In this document: positions 1 to 26,627 of the stretch, piece after piece
Numbering within the stretch: position 1 is the stretch's first letter
How the letters are laid out: each line of letters starts with the position of its first letter
NCBI GenBank assembly: GCA_018105865.1
Contig: CM030845.1
Coordinates: 15,428,538 to 15,492,537 of the forward strand
Source: Metaphire vulgaris
Taxonomy: Eukaryota; Annelida; Clitellata; Crassiclitellata; Megascolecidae
DNA length: 64,000 nucleotides
Reading direction: 5' to 3'
Notes under the pieces: model-generated
Told to the model about the DNA's origin: nothing
Databases searched by the model: none
Seen by the model: the letters and a program-made list of their open reading frames with translations, nothing else
Made by a program: the position numbers and the translations under genes

Positions 1-507
1 ACATGCATTATCATCATGGAATAGACTCACTGCAAAATATAACCTTTGGTAAATATTGAAAATTAAACAAGGTGGGCAATCTTTTTCTTTAAAGGGCAGC
101 ATGTAACCTAATACTGCATTAGGCAGGCCGTAAATACAAAAGGCAAAAATGTTTATAATTAAGATGTTGACATACATCATCCTCATATGTAACATTTAGT
201 ATCATTTATTTAGTCTACAGCAGGGTATTATTATATTAAATCTTTGTTGTTTAAACATCAACTATTCAACAAACAATTCTACAATTTAAAAATAGAGTGC
301 CATGTTTCCATAAAATAAATTCAAACATTCCCTAAATATTTTCAAATTACCTCACTTTAAATTAGTGGGGAAGAGTAGAGTTCAAATCAGACCAGGATGC
401 TGAATGATGATCTTGGACAAAAGATATGACTGATAGCATCTACTGAACTCATCTCATCTCTGCTTAGCATAATGTCACAAGACAGCACTCATCAATGCCA
501 CAGATGG

Positions 508-634
508 CACCACCACCACCACCACCACCACCACCACCACCACCACCACCACCACCACCACCACCACCACCACCACCACCACCACCACCACCACCACCAC
601 CACCACCACCACCACCACCACCACCACACCACCA
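508..634. repeat. (CAC)n microsatellite
   Basis: About 42 near-perfect CAC/ACC triplets. The histidine, tryptophan and valine runs that appear on translation are by-products of the repeat. It lies on the 3' side of the last visible MAP2K5 exon, so in an intron of that minus-strand gene. Confidence 0.97.
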
Positions 635-988
635 ATAGGATTATATGGTTTGAGTTTATTTTTTCTTTGACTATTACTGGTAAATAAGCTATAGTACTTA
701 ATGCAAAAGAAATTGAGATAGAGTCGTGCATAATGAGCAGGTTGCACTGACCGACTGATAAGGGAAATGCCCAATAGCCAGCTGAAAACAAGTAAGAAAA
801 CAATCTCATCAATATCAGACAACAAATGAGTAAATCAGTTTATCTGATAACTTCTACAGATAAAGTGCCAATGTCACACCAACAAAATTAACAACTTCAT
901 TTCAAGACCTATCGCATGCAGAACTTTGTCTGTAGGCAAATACAACAGCTAATATAGCAAAGGCCTTCACTATGCGGCGGCAACAAAC

Positions 989-16197
<15,209 letters not shown>

Positions 16198-17758
16198 CTT
16201 TCATCGCTATGAGTTCCAATCGCCAGAACAACTGCCGCTGCTACTATTCCTGTACACAGAATAGATTAGGAGGGGGCGTGAAAGTAGGATTTTACCGACA
16301 TTAAGCAATCGCGTCGACCGTTCAATCGGACTTCATTGTTCGAAACAATCGTTCAGAATTCATCGATTTTAACAACTTCTTTCGCTTTTCCTCTCAGCGA
16401 CCATTTTCTAATGTTTTGTTTTCGACGGCGAATCCGCAACGGAAATAAACACTCAAAGAGGAAATTCTTCCGGTAGAAAAAAACTCCCAAAAAACTAATC
16501 AGCCGTTCTAATTCTTGTCTTCACTATAAGCCAAAAAATCTTGAAGATGATAAATATCATGATAAATATATTCCATGATTTTTCTTTGTTGAAAAACGCT
16601 AATAATACTCTAATTTTTAATGAAAAGAGAGATAAAATAAAACTTGCTGGTAGCCAATACTTGCTACTGATTTCCCGGTAGAAATACAGCGTCACCTCCT
16701 CGATATTCCTGATAAGTTTCTACATATTTTACAAATTCTACTAGTTTTTCAAAATGTTCTTCTAATTTTTGTTCATCGGGCTGTGTAGTATTTAATAGAA
16801 ATCTGCCAGATTTCGTGAAATATTGGGGTATTTATAAAATACACGTCACAAATTATCTGCCTGTCAACGTCTTTCTCTCTGTCGCTTGAAATCTTGTGTC
16901 TTTAAAATACCAGCTACTGCTCGACTATATGCGATTCACACAATCTGACAGTCTACTATTGAACAAAATCTTCACTGACCACGCCATTTGATTCATCACA
17001 AAATACACTTTATAGTTTCAAGGCGTCATCTAGGGTGGAGTCACGAAGCTTATTGGGTGTAGAATGGTCTTATTGTGCATGGACAACATGCATGAATTGA
17101 AAGTACATACATCGCTTTGTCTAGCTGCTCTAGCACCATGTCTCAGAGAGAGAGAGACACATGGGTTTCTGCCGTTTAAAATGACGTCAATACCGTCTCC
17201 ATTCGGCCTCATTGAACAAAAAGACAACTAGCTGGACCTTACATTCGTCTGGATAGGCCACAAAATGAGCTCTAAATCTAAGCGCGTATAAAATAAAAAT
17301 CTATAATTGTGCCCCTAATATTTCTTGTTAAACGTAAAGCGAGGTTCGCGTTTTGTTGCAAAGACGAAGCTTGGGGTTATAAGAGACCTGCAGGGAGAAC
17401 ATCGCTCGAGGGTCAAAAGGGAGGACAAAGAAAATAGGGCGTTTCGCTGCCGTTAAATTCACAAAGCACACACTACAATCACTAGGAGGCAAGTGGCCCC
17501 CAGTGTCTTATGAAAAAGCAACAAATCCCCCTAATTAAACATCAGTCCCAAACAAACATCAGAAACAAGTAGGAGCAACTGTCAGCACTGCAGGATGACT
17601 GACTGCTCTAAAAGCGCATCCTCTCGAGTCTCGATTGCTTCAAATAAGTTCGGCCATCTATTTTTGCTCTGATATAACGACTGCTGACAGCTATAACGTC
17701 AACATATCCACCATTAGGCTAATATAGTTCATCAAAATGGCGATAGCGTGCAATTAAA
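16198..17758. other. MAP2K5 upstream region, no gene seen
   Basis: AT-rich with scattered CG dinucleotides near 16200-16440. No long coding frame or recognised element; a short GA run at about 17142-17156. It presumably holds the minus-strand promoter and 5' UTR. Confidence 0.5.
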
Positions 17759-18002
17759 CGACCAACTTGGCAGGGATTTTAGTCCTTGGCTTTGGTCCTG
17801 GCCTTAACGACTCCTTAAGGATAACTGGATAAGTTGCAAGTCCCTGGTCCTGGTCCTGGCCTTGAGGGTTGAGTCCATGGTCCTGGTTATGATCTCTGGC
17901 CTTGAGGATCGAGTTCTTGGTCCTGCCCTTGAGGGTTGAGTCCTTGGTCCTGGTACTGGCTTTGAGGACTGCGTTCTTGTTAACATTCCTGCAACTTGGT
18001 CG
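17759..18002. mobile_element. TIR element with internal CCTGG minisatellite
   Basis: Ends CGACCAACTTGGCAGG and CCTGCAACTTGGTCG are imperfect inverted repeats. The interior is mostly 'ggtcctggccttgaggttga'-like units of about 30-40 bp. No target duplication was identified. Confidence 0.6.
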
Positions 18003-18260
18003 AAATTCAGGCCATTGGACGATGAAAGCACAAGGCTGAAAACTTAAATTTCAGGTCAATGTCTACCGGACAAAGGACACGAAGTACAAAGAAGGACACG
18101 TGAGTCGTGGGACATGTCCTCCGTTTGCCGGACGACAGGTGACCATAGTGAAACCTTCAGGAGAAATGACATTCAGCGTTGATTGCTACAAAGCCTACAA
18201 TCGTTTCTATGGCAAAATATTTTGTCCTATTTATTTATTTGCAACGCTCAGTCATCTCAG

Positions 18261-18452
18261 TCATCATCATCGTCATCGTCGTCATCATCGTCATCATCAT
18301 CATCATCATCATCATCATCGCCACCACCACCACCACCATCATCATCACCACCACCATCATCATCATATTTGTCGTCGTCGTCATCATAATATTATATCAT
18401 CATCATCATCATCATCATTATTATTATCGTCATCGTCGTTATCGTCATTATT

Positions 18453-18535
<83 letters not shown>

Positions 18536-18540
18536 TTTCG

Positions 18541-18583
<43 letters not shown>

Positions 18584-18611
18584 AATTATCATCATCATCG
18601 TCGTGTTCGTT

Positions 18612-18651
<40 letters not shown>

Positions 18652-18669
18652 CACCACCATCACCACCAT
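18261..18669. repeat. Compound CAT/CGT/CAC/TTA trinucleotide array
   Basis: About 400 bp of triplets, mainly CAT with CGT, CAC and TTA variants. Long His, Ser and Met runs on both strands are repeat artefacts and not genes. Confidence 0.97.
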
Positions 18670-18758
18670 CTACTCTGTCTAATCTTTAAATATGAAGAAG
18701 GGTAAACTTGATAATATTTTCCCCACTGCATGGTCTGACTCTCAATTACCACCCTGGG

Positions 18759-19008
18759 CTGTGGCGGTTCTAGCCGGACAAAACGGGAGTTGGGTGGAGG
18801 GGGGTTATGTCTTAGCCAATGACCGCCAACTTCCCAACTTCAGAAAAAACTGAAGAGGGTCGTCTACCATAATCCGCGCCCCGTTTTAAGCAACTCCTGG
18901 AAATAAATGACGAGCAGAAACAGGTCGTCCACTATTTATTTTTATCTGAGGCAAAGCTGAAATCTGGAGAGGCAACAGTTCCCCAGATCCACGCTAGAAC
19001 CGCCACTG
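18759..19008. mobile_element. hAT-like MITE, GTGGCGGTTCTAGC subfamily
   Basis: Ends CTGTGGCGGTTCTAGC and GCTAGAACCGCCACTG. Its interior resembles the element interrupted at 24765-25975 ('gggttatg', 'aatctgg', 'tgcccc'-like parts). Target duplication unclear. Confidence 0.78.
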
Positions 19009-19018
19009 ACCACGAATA

Positions 19019-19297
19019 CAGTGGCGTAGCGAGGGGGATAGTGTAGTGGCAGCGAACCGTTCCGGGCGGCACTTGCTGTAGGGGCGGCATTTTCGAGATT
19101 TTTAAATTTTTTTACTTTTATGATGCGATAAAGTTTTTTTGCTTGTCAGGAAATTTTGGGAAGTTGATAACTTTTTTTGCTTGTCAACAATTTCAGGAAG
19201 TCTAGAACTTTTTCTTGTCACTTTTTTTGGTTGCCAGATTTTTTCGGAGGCGTCACTTTTTTCGCTCCGGGCGGCACTTTGCCTCGCTACGCCACTG
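19019..19297. mobile_element. TIR MITE, CAGTGGCGTAGCGAGG family
   Basis: A perfect 16-bp inverted terminal repeat, CAGTGGCGTAGCGAGG and its complement. It starts only 10 bp after the preceding MITE. The interior has several 'gcttgtca' repeats. Flanks show no convincing duplication. Confidence 0.85.
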
Positions 19298-19379
19298 CAT
19301 GGGTAACTGAATAATTTTGTGTTGAATGGTGGATAAATGTTGGTCAATTAGAGAAAAATCAGAAAATGTTAACAGAACT

Positions 19380-19610
19380 GCCGACCTGACACTCATTCGA
19401 CCAACAACCACGTCACTGAAATTCTCAGATCGGTCGATCTCAGACACTGCGCCTCGTCTCTGGAATGATCCGAAAGATCCGAGAGATCCAAAAGATCAAT
19501 AACTCTGGTTCTCCTCAGTCAATAAATCAGTCACCATTGGCCATCACTCCACAAACTTTCCGAAAACAAATTAAAACTATTTTTTTCAAAGGGCTAGAAC
19601 TCGAACAGGT
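19380..19610 (+). mobile_element. LINE RT C-terminal fragment
   Basis: Reads approximately DTAPRLWND ... SLAITPQTFRKQIKTIFFKG, resembling the '(A)PxLWNxLP ... FKxxLKTxxF' end of L2/CR1/jockey RT ORFs, with 'gatcc' expansion in the middle. Broken. Confidence 0.55.
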
Positions 19611-19619
19611 AACACAATT

Positions 19620-19990
19620 TTGTTGCCTTGCGATTAATATAGAAGCTGCCAGATGCCAGGCAGTGATAAAGAATATGCCTATCGATGGGAAAGCAGGTGT
19701 TTCTGAATAGAGGGGGACCCTTAAGAAAAAGGCTAAGCATGGAACTAAAGAGACTGATAAAAATGTTGGTCTGGATTTGGAGTGTAACCATGTATGCCTC
19801 GGAACCTGAGCTCTTCAGAAAAAAGACGCACAAAAGCTGGAAGCATTCGAAGTGTGGATATGAAGGAAGATGGAAAGAGATAAACGCGGACAGATGAGAA
19901 CGAAATGGCACTTCAGATGCATGGCGGGAGAAAAGAGGACGCTGAAGATTAACCATCATAAGAAGGAGACAAAGGAACCGGTGGCGCTGC
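19620..19990 (+). mobile_element. RTE-like LINE fragment
   Basis: The frame from 19685 reads MGKQVFLNRGG ... RKRLSMELKRLIKMLVW, then SVTMYASEPEL and, after a shift, RRKDAQKLEAFEV-type residues. This resembles the 'K..LVWSVALYGSETWTL..LEAFEMW' segment C-terminal to the RT of RTE-like elements. Frameshifted relic. Confidence 0.65.
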
Positions 19991-20013
19991 ATGGCTTTTG
20001 AAGTGGGGCCCTT

Positions 20014-20511
20014 GTGCAGAACTTCGGTGGGGGCCCAATGAACCTCCTTCTTTCGATTTCAAACAAAAAACGCTGGATGCTTTTGCGATTTCCAATTAAA
20101 GAAAGGATAGACTTTAAAATCTGCCTTCAGGTATACAAAACACTTTACTACAAGGAACCCAGTTACCTTCTTTCAAAACTTTCTGTACAAGAAACAAATT
20201 TCAGATCCGCAAATCCCACATACTCGGACAGTTCTTGGTTCTCGTGCTTTCTCAGTGGCCGCCCCAAAACTCTGGAACTCATTGCCTCAGCATGTTCGCA
20301 TTGCAAATTCATTACAAATTTTTAGAGCAAGATTAAAAACCCATCTTTTTGACCGGGCTTATCCACCATAGACTGTCACCCGTTTGTCCGGCCGGATACC
20401 CTGGATTTGACCTGGATCTTTAGTGACTTGGATTTGGTGTGCCATCGGTTGATGCTTCTGTGCATTATGAAAGTGGCGCTATAGAAGTTTAAGATTAGAT
20501 TAGATTAGATA
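20014..20511 (+). mobile_element. LINE 3' end, family with (GATTA)n tail
   Basis: Encodes RIDFKICLQVYKTLYYKEPS YLL and, after a frameshift, AFSVAAPKLWNSLP ... RARLKTHLFDRAYPP, the typical RT C-terminus of CR1/L2-type LINEs. The 3' UTR ends in TTAGATTAGATTAGAT. A related 3' end is at about 56600-56740. Confidence 0.9.
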
Positions 20512-20519
20512 GGCCCTAT

Positions 20520-21987
20520 TTTCATATTTCGAAGTTTGACACCCTATTATATAATAGGTTTAAAAATTAATATTATTAAATATTTAATATAGTCGTTTGC
20601 GTGTGTACGCCAGAGGTAACCAATTCACACTTTTCGGACTGTGGATGGTGGACCCCTAGCATGCCATTATCTAATGGCGAACCTCACCCCAGAAATTAGG
20701 CCAATTAACAATCATGTATGCTGCAGTGGATTTTAAATATTTAAAATATACATCGTCATAAGGCAACGATCTATTATGTTACACAATTTCTTGACTCCCT
20801 TTTCAATTTTTTATATTCCAACTTCCCACACCTCTCGTTACTTTCTCTCTGCTCTTGATACATCTCAACTTAGTGGGCAATTAATAAAAGAACATGTTTG
20901 CCAAGCAAATTTTTAACAAGATAAAAGCTTAAAGTTCATGAATTGTCTCTATGAAATACATAAAAGGCATTGAAGATAGGTCTTAAAATTTGAAAGTTAT
21001 TTAATAATTTGGTTTTCACGATATAAAAATGGCAGAACTACACGTCACTGACGTGAAACTAGCACGACCCTTCTCCTCATTGGCGTAGCCACGGAGCAGG
21101 GAACCCCCCCCATTCGGACTGGGACAGGCCGTGGGATTAACCAAAACAGTTGAGTAGGCTAGATGGGGTGGGGAGTAGGTAGCATATCAGATTAAGGAAA
21201 GTGCCAAAGTGCAAGAAGGCTGAAATTGCTTTGACAAAATGAGATTATTTTCGCTCGACAAGATTCAGCGCCGCTGTATCCCTTATTATTCAGTGATTAG
21301 GCCCATAGATTTATTATAATACATATTATTACATGATATTAAAGTCTATGATTAGGCTTAACCTTAAATTATTTTGTTTTGTGTAAAGATGGCGGCAGTG
21401 GATTGGCCGCGCTTTTTATTCATTTTTCAAATGTTCAAACCGGTGAATATATAACTTTTCAAATATTTTCTTGGCCTGTTTGTGGACCCCTTGGCAACTA
21501 AGGGGTTAATGGACCGCAGGTTGAGTGTCTCCGATGTACGCTGTTCATTACTTGTAGATCCACTTTTCGGATTTGTCAAAACGTTTCGTTTCTTAATTTT
21601 TTTTTGAAAGTACAAAGCTGTATTCGCTGTCGGAGTTCCTCTGACCGTCGGTAGCTCATCATGGCCTGCACAATTCATTTCTACGCCACCGAAGGAACTT
21701 GATCTGATATGCGCTCGGAAGAAGAGTATTGCTCAGAACAGTAATGGAGGGAAGCATACGAGGTAAAAAGACAAACGGCGGACTATACCACTGCCTGAGT
21801 CGGGATGCTAAACACAGATGCGCAGACACACAAACACACACACAGCACACGCACACTGTCGCACAGACTCTTCGCATAACTCTACGGAGACAAGGCACTG
21901 AGAGGAATGGAAACAATGGAGCACTGAACCTGTCTCACGACAAACAGTATTTTGAGATGCCCATTAGACGTAACCATGGCAGTAAGC
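20520..21987. other. Intergenic, no gene recognised
   Basis: AT-rich sequence. It contains one half of a 'ggcgtagcc' terminus (about 21083), a short CA-rich stretch at 21826-21855, and no conserved reading frame. A frame at 21729-22277 runs through the CA repeat and a MITE and is not a gene. Confidence 0.5.
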
Positions 21988-22164
21988 CAGTAACGGCTCC
22001 ACATAGGGGCCCGGGGCGCCCGCGCCACCCTATTGAATTATATGCCTGCCCCCAGTGGCCACCCTGTTTGGACCATATATTTGCTACTACATACCTATCA
22101 ACAATTGGTTGGCCCCCATGCTTAGAAGTTGCCACCCCACTGCCAAATCCTGGAGCCGCCACTG
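21988..22164. mobile_element. hAT-like MITE, CAGTGGCGG family
   Basis: Ends CAGTAACGGCTCC and GGAGCCGCCACTG, one diverged. The interior shares 'ttggcccc' and 'gaagttgccaccccac' with the copies at 4114 (reverse) and 44657. Confidence 0.8.
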
Positions 22165-22295
22165 AGCCATGGCGGTTCCAGAATAGAGGCACAGACACTC
22201 ATAAAGCCGAACTTGGTCTGATCCGACTGGGGCTTTGGGGGAGCGAGGTCTGTTCTCTCTCTCTCTCTCTTAGATAAAATTTTCTCTTCAGTTCT

Positions 22296-22375
22296 TCACG
22301 AATCTCGCAACCAGCGCAGGTTCGAACAGGGGACCGGTCTGCCGCGCCCCTCGTGCTGCGCCATAGCAATAATAA
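22296..22375 (-). repeat. Possible tRNA-derived SINE head
   Basis: The minus strand has box-A-like TGGCGCAGCACGAGG and box-B-like TGTTCGAACCT. No convincing cloverleaf or body was defined. Confidence 0.35.
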
Positions 22376-23794
22376 CAATCACTGGCGTGACCGGGGTTCC
22401 AGAATTAGGGGGTGCCACGGAGCCCGACACGCACACTCCATTTAGCCTTACTAGAGTGTTTGGGGAGGGGGGGTTATGCATGACTCATGAGCTCCTAAGC
22501 CGCAGAAGCTTTTCATTGGTATTAGGGTTAAAGTGTTAAAATGTGAATTCTGATTCATATACTGAAGAACTGATGATTTGTTATTGAGTTGTAAAAATCT
22601 GTTATATGTCTACAACCGTTTTACCTCTATAGGACGCGATTTACCTTCAATTAATAATTAATAATAATTATGCGCTTCTATAGCACCAATTCTAATACCC
22701 AAGGGTAGTGGCGTAGCCAGGATTTCCTCCCTTGGCAAGGGGTATCAGTCGATGGTAGGCTACTTCAAATCCATCCGCAAAAGACCAGGTCAATCCAGAG
22801 ATCAGTCAGGAAAGATCATTCAATTTCGTCAAATGAAAACGTAAACTAGATTTGATTGAGTGCATTTGTGCATCATTACACGATAATTGTATGTAAACAT
22901 TATGTTCGTTCTTCGTTTCACTATCTGCAATCGGAAATATTTTAAAGAAAAAGACGATCGAATATAACAGCGCAATAACTGAATCTACCACAACTTTCAA
23001 ATGTCAGGACAACTTTGCTCGGGTGATTATTTAGGCCACAGGCCTACTCGATCGTAAATCTTCTGTTTCAGAAGGACTTTCTATTTACTTCAAAAGAACA
23101 TGAATTTATCCTATTTTTCTCGAAAATAGATCAAATGTGATGCTGGCATTGGAGGCATATACGTATGCCTATGTATCAAGCGAAGTGTTTATGAGATTTT
23201 AAAAAAACACAGACCTAATTGTTTTAAAAGACGCGATGTTATTCACATCTATTCTGTCCGAATACAGAGAAATAGACCTACACCTAAAGATAAAACAAGC
23301 AGCAGTCCAAAGAAGAACGGGCAAGCAAGCAGTCCAAAGTGGCAGATCTGGCAGATCTACTGGGTTTATTGTTTATTCAGATTTCACAGTCGAGTGTAGT
23401 CTTTGTCAAAGTTCATCTCGGCTACACACGAAAAAAATTCCACCCAGTCCTCTAATCTATCGCCTTCTGTCAAGGTCAGGGCAACATTAACTGGTAAACA
23501 GGAAGGCAGCGTAATATAACACGATGGGTTATTTTCTCACTGAAAGCCGCCTGTGCACAGGGAGAAACGCGTTGTCTCTGCTCCACAGCGTTCATGCATC
23601 AATCTAAACGACACAACGCTATTAGGGGAGGAGAGAACAATTCACTGGGTGGTTGGACGGTGTTACCACTGCACTACACTGACAGGTCCTACATCCACAG
23701 TCTAACTTAATGACGCTATAGTTGCTTACTGTACGTACAACGACATGTGTGTATGTGTGAGTGTGCTTGCTTGTATGTATGTATGTATGTATGC

Positions 23795-23796
<2 letters not shown>

Positions 23797-23865
<69 letters not shown>
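23797..23865. repeat. (TA)n microsatellite
   Basis: About 34 TA units, preceded by a short GTAT run. It is about 255 bp before the start codon of the secreted-protein gene. Confidence 0.96.
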
Positions 23866-23869
<4 letters not shown>

Positions 23870-24058
23870 GGCGCAAAGGTTCATCAATCTTATAGGACCT
23901 GGTTGATATCAAAACACCAAGCGTTCGAATTCTCAGAGCGCTGCTGTCTTCTGTGTTTCAGCTGTTCCCTCATCATCGTGTTCTCTGACGCAGCTCGTGA
24001 ACCAGCGCTGTCCGCCATCATCCGCATCGGTCGACGTCGTTCTATTCAGTCGAGGGAC

Positions 24059-24059
<1 letters not shown>

Positions 24060-24100
<41 letters not shown>
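24060..24100. repeat. (GA)n in putative 5' UTR or promoter
   Basis: A GA run ending about 20 bp before the ATG at 24121. Confidence 0.9.
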
Positions 24101-24101
<1 letters not shown>

Positions 24102-24120
24102 TCGATCGGAGTCCTCCGCC

Positions 24121-24275
24121 ATGGCGACCAGCGACCCCCAACGGACGCCCGTTCTTCGTCTTCTTCTTCTTCTAAGGGTGGCAGCGACAGTCGCTGTCCT
24201 CCTTTCGGTGGCGCTCGCTAAACCTTCCCCTCAGCAGCAGGAAGGAAGAGACTGCGATCCTTACGCCTACTGTGA
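24121..24275 (+). CDS. Secreted-protein gene exon 1 (signal peptide)
   Basis: Encodes MATSDPQRTPVLRLLLLLRV and the signal-peptide core to CDPYAYC. The 3' boundary is either 24271 (donor GTGAGT) or 24275 (donor GTGTGC). Confidence 0.6.
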
Positions 24276-26584
24276 GTGTGCTGCACGATCTCCTAATCAG
24301 AGGCGTCATTGGGGAGGGGGCGGGGGGCTGGAAATGAAATGAAAGGAAATGAAAATATTAATTTATAATGTATTAATGTGCAAAAAATTGCAAAAATTGC
24401 CAAAAAAATATCAAAAAATTGAAAATTTTCCAACATTGGCCCTAAAATTTGCCAAAATTGCTCAAAATTTGCAAAAAATTTGCAAAAAATGCCTAAAATT
24501 TGCCAAAATTTGCCCAACATTTGCCAAAATTTGTCAAAATTTGCAAAAAAATGTTCTCGCTCCCCCCCAAGAAAAGTGTGAAATGACGCCACTGCTCCTA
24601 ATGTCTTTAAAAGCATTCTCTAATGAATGAAATTCACGGTCAGCTGTCCATCGGACCAGAAAATATCCCAAGGATAATTTTTAAAAGGCAGAGTCAGGCA
24701 GATTTGCACAATTTTTGTACGGCGAGAGTTAAAAATGTGTAGAAATTTCTGGAAGGCTCCAGTAAGAGGTGGTTCTAGCCAGAGATGTAGTACTTGGTAC
24801 TTGTACTTGTACTCGAGTTGTACTCGAGTACAAATTTTTAGTACTTGTACTTGTACTTGTACTCGGAGGCCAGGTACTTGTACTTGTACTTGTACTCAGT
24901 TTTAGGAATGCAAGTACTTGTACTTGTACTTGTACTCGGAGGCCAGGTACTTGTAACTGTACTCAAAAAGGAATGCAAGTACTTGTACTTGTACTTGTAA
25001 AGGCCAGGTACTTGTACTTGTACTTGAAGCATTGTGTACTTGAGGTACCAGTAATGCTGTTCCTTTTAGGCTAATGACAAGCACATCCTCACAGATGGCC
25101 AAGTACCTGGAACTCAACGATATTTATGATGAAGCCACTGATACCATCGTATTTTGGAACAGTGAAGTTAATAGAAATGAGTTCAACAGGCTGTATAATG
25201 CAGCCATTAATTAATTAGAGACCTTAGTGTGCCTGCTTCTGGCGCATCAATTAAACGCGTATTTAGCCAAGCTGGCTTGATCGCGAGACCGCATAGGGTT
25301 AATATGACCGATGCAAGACTATCATCTCTTTTAGTGCAACTGTGATGATATTTAGATGCTAATAGTGTCAATTTTATTCGTGGCCGGACAAACTGTCCGA
25401 GGACAAAATGTCACGGACAAAATGTCATGCTGTCAAAAATGTCATGTCAATGTCAAAAATGTTGTACTAATACTTGGAGGCCAGGTACTTGTACTTGTAC
25501 TTGTACTCAAGGCCAGGTACTTGTACTTGTACTCGTACTCGGAGGTCAGGTACTTGTACCACTCGGAGGCCAGGTACTTGTACTTGTGCTTGTACTCGGA
25601 ATTTTGAATGCAAGTGTACTTGTACTTGTACTCAGAGGCCAGGTACTTGTACTTGTACTTGTACTTGAAGCATTGTGTACTTGCTACACCTCTGGTTCTA
25701 GCCAAATAAAACTGGGGGTTATGCCCTAATCGGCGACCGCGACACCGGAGGCACCCCTAACTCACGAAAAAGTCTGATGAGCAAAAAAGGTAATTAACTC
25801 CTGAAAATGGGGACAAGCAAAAAAGTCACATATTTAATGAGTGTCATGTGCTCCTCAGCTGGGTTAATTTAATTGACTCGCAAAAGATAACTGGCCTCTT
25901 AACTGGAGTCAGTGGGGGACAAGGCTGAAATCTGGGGGGCTACAGTGCCCCTGCTCCAACGTAGAACTGGCTCTGACTTCATTGCGACCTCTTTGGCTTT
26001 CTCCTTCTATAGCGTTAACTAGCAAGCAAGTCGTCAGCATTCGCCAATAGACAACATTGCAAACAATGTTTCTACAATGTCATAATAATAATTGTGCTCC
26101 TTCCTTAGACAGGAAAGCTATTTTTGTTCTCATTTCTATGCTCCTTATTACTTTTGCTGCTCGATTTTAGAAATGGATAAATTGCGTCATGACGTCATGA
26201 CGTTATTTTACAACGAAACGTTCACTTAGCCATATGAAGACTTTATTTGTTTTATATTAAACATTATTTTAACAAATTCAAGTTAAATGGCGCGCTTGAG
26301 ATCAAATCTGATGACATATCTTAGCTTACCGACCATTCCCTTTAATTAAGTCCAAGTTAAAGCGTCGTCTTCGTGTGCCTATCGAAGTTGCGGAGCATCC
26401 AAAGGACATTTGCTTTACCTGTTACCTTACGAGGTCAAATCACTTGTTTCTCAAATTTTTATTGACATTAGTATCACACAAAAAGGCGTCGATCCACTTA
26501 GAATATTGGGGGGGCCCAAACCTCCGAAGTTAGGTACATGAAAAGTTGATACTGTCATTTCTCGTTGTCCTGGTCACTCACGAC

Positions 26585-26627
<43 letters not shown>

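Noticed and set aside
472..825. Poly-His, poly-Val and poly-Trp open frames
   Set aside because: All are readings of the CAC triplet repeat.
18100..18682. 161-167 aa frames rich in His and Ser
   Set aside because: Generated by the compound trinucleotide array; no conserved sequence outside it.
21729..22277. 182-aa open frame
   Set aside because: Crosses a CA-rich repeat and a MITE, with no splice support or recognisable domain.
24769..25729. Frames with Tyr-Lys, Leu-Val or Thr-Cys repeats
   Set aside because: Readings of TACTTG hexamer arrays in a hAT relic. Long overlapping frames on both strands are typical of a repeat.
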